From Tamarix chinensis (lineage: Eukaryota; Streptophyta; Magnoliopsida; Caryophyllales; Tamaricaceae), in NCBI GenBank assembly GCA_030549775.1, contig CM060173.1:682001-746000 (forward strand): 64,000 nt of DNA. The letters run 5' to 3'. A program made the translations under genes and the position numbers. How positions within the stretch are numbered: the first letter of the stretch is position 1; the number at the start of each line of letters is the position of its first letter. Under the pieces are notes generated by a model. That model worked only from the letters and a program-made list of their open reading frames with translations. It had not been told where the DNA came from and made no database searches. Of the stretch, positions 58,861 through 64,000 are shown piece after piece.

Positions 58861-60245
58861 CTAGTAGTTTGCCCCGATCTCTCTTTGCTGTAGAATATAT
58901 CGTAGGCTCTGCTGGTCAGTCCTCACTAAGAAGTGTCTCCCCAACAAGCAATGCTTCCATTTCTGTATAGCTAAGCAAATGGCCATTAATTCTTTTTCAT
59001 ACACAGATTTCAGTTGATTTCTTGGGCCCAGAAGTCTGCTAAAATAGGCAATGGGTTTGTTGTCCTGCATTAAGACTGCCTCAATCCCATAACCTGATGC
59101 ATCCGATTCAACTACAAATGTTTTCTGGAAGTTGGGCATTGCCAGCACTGGGGTTGTCACCATTGCTGCCTTGAGGGTCTCAAAAGCATGTGTAGCCTGG
59201 TCTGTCCACCCATAATTGTCCTTTTTCAGCTGATCCGTGAGGGGTTGTGCAATTTGAGCATACCAGACCACAAATTTCCGGTAATACCCAGTGAGTCCGA
59301 GGAATCCCCTTAGTTTCCTTAGATTCTTCGGAATCTGCCACTCAACAATGGCTCTCACCTTATCCATATCCATGGCTACCCCTTTAATCGAGATCACATG
59401 TCCCAGGTAGGCTACCTCCTGCTTCACGAATTCACATTTCTTGATGTTCGTGAATAATGTGTGTCCCTTTAGGGTGTCCAACACCGCTCTCACATGATCC
59501 ACATGTTCAGCTATGGTAGCACTGTAGATCAATATATCGTCAAAAAATACTAAAACAAACCGTCTCAGAAAAGGTCTAAAGACATCGTTCATGAGAGACT
59601 GGAAGGTGGCTGGGGCATTGGTCAGCCCAAATGGCATGACCAGGAACTCGTAATGCCCTTCAAGTCTAGCTTTGTGAATATGGCGGCTCCGTGCAGCTCA
59701 TCGAGTAGCTCATCAATAACTGGAATGGGATATTTGTCCGGCACCGTCTCCTTGTTTAGAGCCCGATAATCAACACAGAATCTCCAGGACCCGTTCTTCT
59801 TTCTGACCAGCAGTACAGGGCTCGAGAATGCACTTGTAGATGGTTGGATTATGCCAGCCTCCAACATTTCCTTGATGAGTCTTTCAATTTCATCCTTCTG
59901 AAATTGGGGATACCGATATGGTCTCACCCCGACCAGGTTGCTGCCCTCCTTGAGTACAATTGAATGTTCATGCCCCCGCTTAGGAGGCAGTCCTTCGGGC
60001 TTGGCAAAGACTTCCTTGAACTCAGCCACAGTGGCTTCTAAAAACTCCGGTACCTTAGGTTCTGTTTCAGGTTCTCCTTCCACCTGGTTCAATTCTAACC
60101 ATATCCCTCCCCCTTCCTTGAGCAGAGCACGTATCATGGCCTTCAGGGAGATTCTGGTTCGAGTTAGGGATGGGTCCCCCTTCAGACTGATGGCCTCCCC
60201 TTCCTGTTGGAATGTCATTTCCTGTGTCTTCCAATTGGTTACCAC
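58861..60245 (-). pseudogene. gypsy reverse transcriptase and RNase H, with internal deletion
   Basis: 60245-59660 has the N-terminal half: SAFSSPVLLVRKKNGSWRFC, ALNKETVPDKYPIPVIDELL and AAIFTKLDL. It then jumps at about 59655 to [12 protein letters not shown], losing the KSGYHQI...AFRTH segment (about 22 residues by family comparison) and shifting frame. 59637-58861 continues: [26 protein letters not shown] with the catalytic [15 protein letters not shown], and RNase H with [17 protein letters not shown] and [16 protein letters not shown]. The small deletion removes the fingers-palm junction after motif A. Confidence 0.92.
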
Positions 60246-60983
60246 CGAGCCCAGTTTTTCCAGCCACTACACACTTAAAATCAAGTCGGAATTCCCCAAA
60301 CCCAGGGGCAAAAAATCCTCTATCACTCGAACCCCTCCATCCAATTCCAGCAATATCCCCCTGCAGACTCCAGAGCCCTTTACAGCCTCCCCGTTACCCA
60401 GAGAAACGCCAAATCCCTGCGAAGGTGTGATGGGAATCTGTTATTCCCTAACCGTGGCTAGGGAGATGAAATTGTGGGTTGCGCCGGGGTCGATCATCAC
60501 TATCACCTCGCACTCTCCAATTCTTCATTTCAGCTTCATTGTCTTCGGGTTAGTCAGGCCAATGACTGAATTTAATGAAACCTTAGTCGAAATCTCCTCC
60601 GTCGGCGGCAGCGGTAGCTCCCCGTCCGCGGGATCCCCTTCATTTTCCTCCATATCCTCATCGTCCACTAATAGGACGCTCAGCTCTTTCTTTCTGCACC
60701 TATGTCCGATGCTCCACTTCTCGTCGCAACGGTAACAGAGCCATTTGGCTCTCTTCTCTTGCAGCTCCTTCTCGGTCAACCATTTGACGTCGCCTGTGGA
60801 CTTTGTCGACTGGGCAGAGATCTTTGGACTGCTGGCAGCAGACTGGGTCTCGCTAAGATTCGTAGCCCAACTTCTGGCCGGGGCGTGGCTGGACGATCCC
60901 TCGGTACCCTGGAATCCGGAATGGGGCCCCCAGTTGTAGATGGAATAAGGCCCAGATTTTGCTGGCCCGATGTAACCATGCAA
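60246..60983 (-). pseudogene. gypsy gag end and protease
   Basis: 60983-60525 has a KWLTEKELQEKRAKWLCYRC zone followed by DEKWSIGHRCRKKELSVLLV, so the zinc knuckle C-x2-C-x4-H-x4-C is present in altered form (CYRCDEKWSIGHRC). NSVIGLTNPKTMKLK leads into the protease, which continues in other frames with VMIDPGATHNFIS-like sequence near 60490 (coding strand) and LGFGEF near 60290. The beginning of gag is missing at the 60978 breakpoint. Confidence 0.85.
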
Positions 60984-61275
60984 TTAAATCGCGGTCGCGG
61001 TCGCGTTCGCAGTCGCGGTATCGAAGCGTCGCGAACGATAAATTATGTGTCGCGGTCGTCGCGGCGAGAATTTTTATTTTTATTTCACATCATGCTTGAA
61101 TTCTTATTAATTATTCATTTAAATGTAATTATTCAATAAATTAGTGTTCTATATTATATTAGAAGCATTTAAATGACTTATTAGATGTTAGATTGTTCTA
61201 ATAATACTACATTTGTGTTCGAATGAAAACAAGATGTATTATTTAGCGGTAGATATGAAATTAATGAATAACATA
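60979..61275 (+). repeat. Copy of the CGATAAAT/GGTCGC family at the gypsy breakpoint
   Basis: It begins ATGCAATTAAATCGCGGTCG and runs through CGAAGCGTCGCGAACGATAA, GTCGCGGTCGTCGCGG and the AT-rich body (AATAAATTAGTGTTCTATAT, TATTTAGCGGTAGATATG), parallel to the first half of 43649-44363. The right half is missing, so this is a truncated copy. It forms the junction where the gypsy element loses its 5' part. Confidence 0.75.
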
Positions 61276-61299
61276 ACTTTATGCTTGTTATTTTTTTGA

Positions 61300-61680
61300 A
61301 CAGGTAGAGAGTTTCCATTATCTTTTCTTGCATATCCTATCATGAGTTGGGTTTGGAAGATGGCAAAGAAGGTTATGGCGGTTGTACACGACTAAGCTAT
61401 AGCTGGAACCGTGGGATTGCATCAGCAATTAGGACATGCCAGGCTTTACTAGCGAAGATTCAAGTTTTCAGAGCTTTATTAGCTGTAGGTTTATATGATG
61501 TTTGGAGAGCAAGGAATGAGTTATTGTATTCAAATATGAGCATAAACTATCATAGATTCATTAAGGTGGCAAAAATATGTTGGTTTATTGGTTACCTGTG
61601 TATTGCATAGATAAGTTCTACAATTCTATCATCTTAGTTGTACGGTTTAATAATTATTCATAAAAAAAAGAATAGTATTT
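61300..61680 (+). pseudogene. Possible LINE 3' tail
   Basis: The frame 61347-61610 has IQVFRALLAVGLYDVWRARN, which fits the tail of plant LINE ORF2 (compare LALSALVYLIWKTRN at about 53850), followed by NMSINYHRFIKVAKI. About 50 bp after the stop an A-rich run (CATAAAAAAAAGAATAG) could be the poly-A end. No zinc-binding motif remains, so the call is tentative. Confidence 0.4.
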
Positions 61681-61739
61681 TAAGCGATTAAAAAAAATAC
61701 TTTATTATAAATTCAATAGCAAATGAATAATAAAATTAT

Positions 61740-63060
61740 TTCCTATAGTGAATAGTGATGCAATGATATCCTAAATAAATTAATATTAACATTATTTGAC
61801 TAAAGGTATTAAATTATTGATAAAAAATTATAATTATCATATTATGTTATATAGATATAAATTTATAATAAATGAAAACTATACCAATTATAATTTATTA
61901 CTATTAGTTTTAGTCATGTAAGAAATAAATTAAAATTAACATTACTTGATTAATTGTATTAAATTATTTATACTATATTTATATAGATTTGTAATAAATT
62001 AAAACTATAAGTCTATAACAATTGCTATCTATAATCCATTAATCTTAGTGAATAGTGATGCAGTGATATCCTAAATAAATTAATATTAACATTATTTGAC
62101 TAAAGGTATTAAATTATTGATAAACAATTATGATTATTATATTATGTTATATAGATATAAATTTATAATAAATGAAAACTATACCAATTATAATCTATTA
62201 CTATTAGTTTTAGTCATGTAAGAAATAAATTAAAAATAACATTGCTTGATTAATTGTATTAAATTATTAATAAAAAATTATTATTATGCTATATTTATAT
62301 AGATTTATAATAAATTAAAATTATAAATCTATAACAATTGCTATCTATAATCCATTAATCCTAGTGAATAGTGATGCAGTAATATACTCAATAAATAAAT
62401 ATTAACATTATTTAACTAATGGTATTAAAATCTTGATAATAAATTATTATTGTTATGTTTATATTAATATAAACTTATAATAAATTAAAACCATAATAAT
62501 TATTATCCATTAGTCATAGTCATCAATCATGCATTAAATAAATTATAATTAACATTACTTAAGTAATGGTATTAAACTATGAATAATAAATTATTATTAT
62601 GTTATATTTATATTGATTCATAATAAATTAAAACTATAATAGTTGATATCTATTAGTCTAGGTTATGTACTAAATAAATCAATATTAATAGTTTAAGTTT
62701 AAGACAACTAGATTAATAATATAAAATTAATAATAATAAAATATTATTATTATATTATATTTATATAGATCTATAAATATAATAAATTAAAATTATAACA
62801 ATTGTTATCCATTAGTTCTAGTTATGTACTAAATAAATTAAAATTAACACTACTTCAATAATTTTATTAAGTTATGGATAATAAATTACTGTCATATAAT
62901 ATATTTATATTGATTCATAATAAATTAACACTACTTGACTATAATTTATATTATATTTATGCAGATTTATAAAAAATCAAAATTCTAAAAATTATTATCC
63001 ATTAGTCTTAATTATATAAGTTATATATATACACACTAAATTAATATTAACACCACATAA
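61740..63060. repeat. AT-rich tandem repeat, units of about 300 bp
   Basis: GTGAATAGTGATGCA(A/G)TGATA recurs at 61748, 62048 and 62364, so the spacing is 300 and then 316 bp. Within units, ATTAATATTAACATTATTTGAC and TATAGAT(T/A)TATAATAAAT(T/G)AAAACTAT recur at roughly half spacing, continuing in more diverged form to about 63060. The array has no coding capacity. The first two units are the most alike. Confidence 0.82.
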
Positions 63061-63890
63061 AAGTTAAATCTTAACTAACATTATTTATTCAAGAAAAGTA
63101 TGATTATTTAATTAAAAAAAGAGACTAAACTAAAGTTTAATTTAATCAAATAAAAATATATAACTAATCTATTAATTATAGATAAATAATATGAGAAAAA
63201 AATTAAAAAAATACTAATCCTATTAATATGTGGATTAGGTAGTATAATAGGGCCTTAATGGCTTAATCCCTTAAACCCAAGTCAAACCGACTCACACTCA
63301 CCTCACTCACCCGTCCGGCCGGCCCTCGTATCGTAGCTTAAATTTTTTTTAATCCAATCTTCGGTCTTTACTATTCACACACAAAATTTCCACAAGTCAC
63401 GACTCACAGCCTTGGTGCCCAACAGCTCTCTTCTTCCCCAACAGCTCGCACAGCCACACTCTCCCAAATCCCGACTCCCTGTCCACAATAACCACACCGG
63501 CGAGTCACCACTCGGACGACGAGCCACAAGCCAAGCACCAGGCACCACTAGTCGAAGAGCGAGCCACATACGGAACACCAACCACCAGTCGGCGAGGAAT
63601 GACGAGCCACCAGTGACGAGGAAAGACGAGGCTCACTTCGCAGATGTGACCACACACCGACGCACAACAAAAGCTAGGTTTTTGGGCAAGTTAGTTCAAG
63701 TTTTTTTCAGCGAATTCTTTCCTAATACACTGTCTCCGTCCCTTTTACTTTTGCTTTCTGTGCTGCTTTCTGTGTCTCGGTGCTTTCGGTGATGGTTTAG
63801 AACGGAAGGGATGGGTGTAGGGCAGCTGGGCAGGGTAGGCTAGCAGTGGGCTTGTGTGAATCTCGACTAGTTTGGCAAAACATGAGTTTG
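63061..63890 (+). other. C-rich tract with low-complexity frame
   Basis: 63230-63660 is C- and A-rich and gives a 126-codon plus-strand frame (63412-63792) rich in Ser, Thr, Pro and Arg, with a hydrophobic serine-leucine end. It resembles the C-rich leader of the hAT element at 23500-23925 in composition and has no recognised domain. It may be the leader of another DNA transposon running off the window, or a real but unrecognised first exon. Confidence 0.35.
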
Positions 63891-64000
63891 TTCTTGCTTG
63901 CCGATAAATCGAGTATTTATCACCGATAAATACCGATAAACGATTTATCGGCGCTAAATCGGCGAGAACAACGTGAAATGAATAATCCATCGCGAACCGG
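63890..64000. repeat. CGATAAAT-type repeat, cut by the window end
   Basis: TTGCCGATAAATCGAG, CACCGATAAATACCG, ATTTATCGGCGCTAAATCGG and CATCGCGAACCGG match the CGATAAAT-rich end and the GCGAAC core of the 43649-44363 family. The element continues beyond the window. Confidence 0.5.

Larger units (their letters stand above)
56892..60978 (-). mobile_element. Ty3/gypsy retrotransposon, 5' end truncated
   Basis: The minus-strand element has a 3' LTR at 56892-57262 (TGTAATGAACC...CATAACA on the coding strand), preceded by the polypurine tract TTTGGGAGGGGG at about 57267-57280. Then come integrase, RNase H, reverse transcriptase, protease and the end of gag. At 60978 homology stops where a CAATTAAAT-type repeat begins. 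The 5' LTR, primer site and most of gag are absent. Without a second LTR the target duplication cannot be checked (GATGG lies at 56887-56891). Confidence 0.88.

Noticed and set aside
63412..63792. 126-codon frame as a secreted or membrane protein because of its hydrophobic end
   Set aside because: It sits in a C-rich tract like the hAT leader. The hydrophobic run is at the C-terminus, there is no recognisable domain, and the start is not supported by context.
1..64000. CRISPR arrays, bacterial operons, tRNA or rRNA genes
   Set aside because: I saw no regularly spaced repeats with unique spacers, no bacterial gene organisation, and no tRNA or rRNA signature on either strand. The repeats present belong to plant transposons or satellites.

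Overview
This is a stretch of plant nuclear DNA, most likely a flowering plant. It is AT-rich and packed with broken plant transposons, and carries one recognisable single-copy host gene with plant-type introns. The species cannot be named from the sequence. There is no bacterial or organellar gene organisation.

The host gene lies on the minus strand. It encodes the plant homologue of TMEM209 (the cytochrome-b561 N-terminal-domain annotation family). Five exons can be placed: 35064-35119, 34035-34942, 14521-14719, 14247-14432 and 13738-14114. Reading phases agree across all four internal junctions. The intron between the second and third placed exons runs from 14720 to 34034, about 19.3 kb, and is filled with transposons. 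First and last coding exons were not found and may lie further out or beyond the window.

Layout. 1-5 kb: a MITE-like element, then a decayed Ty3/gypsy retrotransposon with both LTRs (1201 to about 5034) that kept only gag and protease. 5-13.7 kb: mostly non-coding, with LTR pieces, a C/A-rich tract, a solo LTR of the same family (8493-9698), a hAT-type MITE and a Stowaway MITE. 13.7-35.1 kb: the TMEM209 gene. Its giant intron holds an LTR (16162-17102), a hAT MITE (19220-19639), an AT microsatellite (20.0-20.65 kb), gypsy integrase and reverse transcriptase remnants, an array of TTTTCAACA-type motifs (22.1-23.2 kb), and a complete but dead hAT transposon (23258-27932) with an 8-bp target duplication, itself split by another LTR. 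36-45 kb: a hairpin MITE, AT-rich sequence, a near full-length dead LINE (about 37.73-42.95 kb) and nested GC-rich non-autonomous elements. 45-61 kb: a Ty1/copia element with both LTRs and a TTAGG duplication (45323-49281) but most of its reverse transcriptase deleted, a PIF/Harbinger transposon remnant, a 4.0-kb solo LTR (52849-56849) with a nested truncated LINE, and a 5'-truncated Ty3/gypsy element (56892 to about 60978). 61-64 kb: a LINE tail, an AT-rich tandem repeat of about 300 bp, and a C-rich tract.

No cellular operon or new molecular system is visible. What stands out is the nesting record, internal deletions that removed catalytic parts while leaving ends intact, and a dispersed family of repeats with GC-rich CGATAAAT/GGTCGC cores in otherwise AT-rich DNA. 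Every transposon gene seen is broken, so any movement would depend on enzymes supplied from elsewhere.
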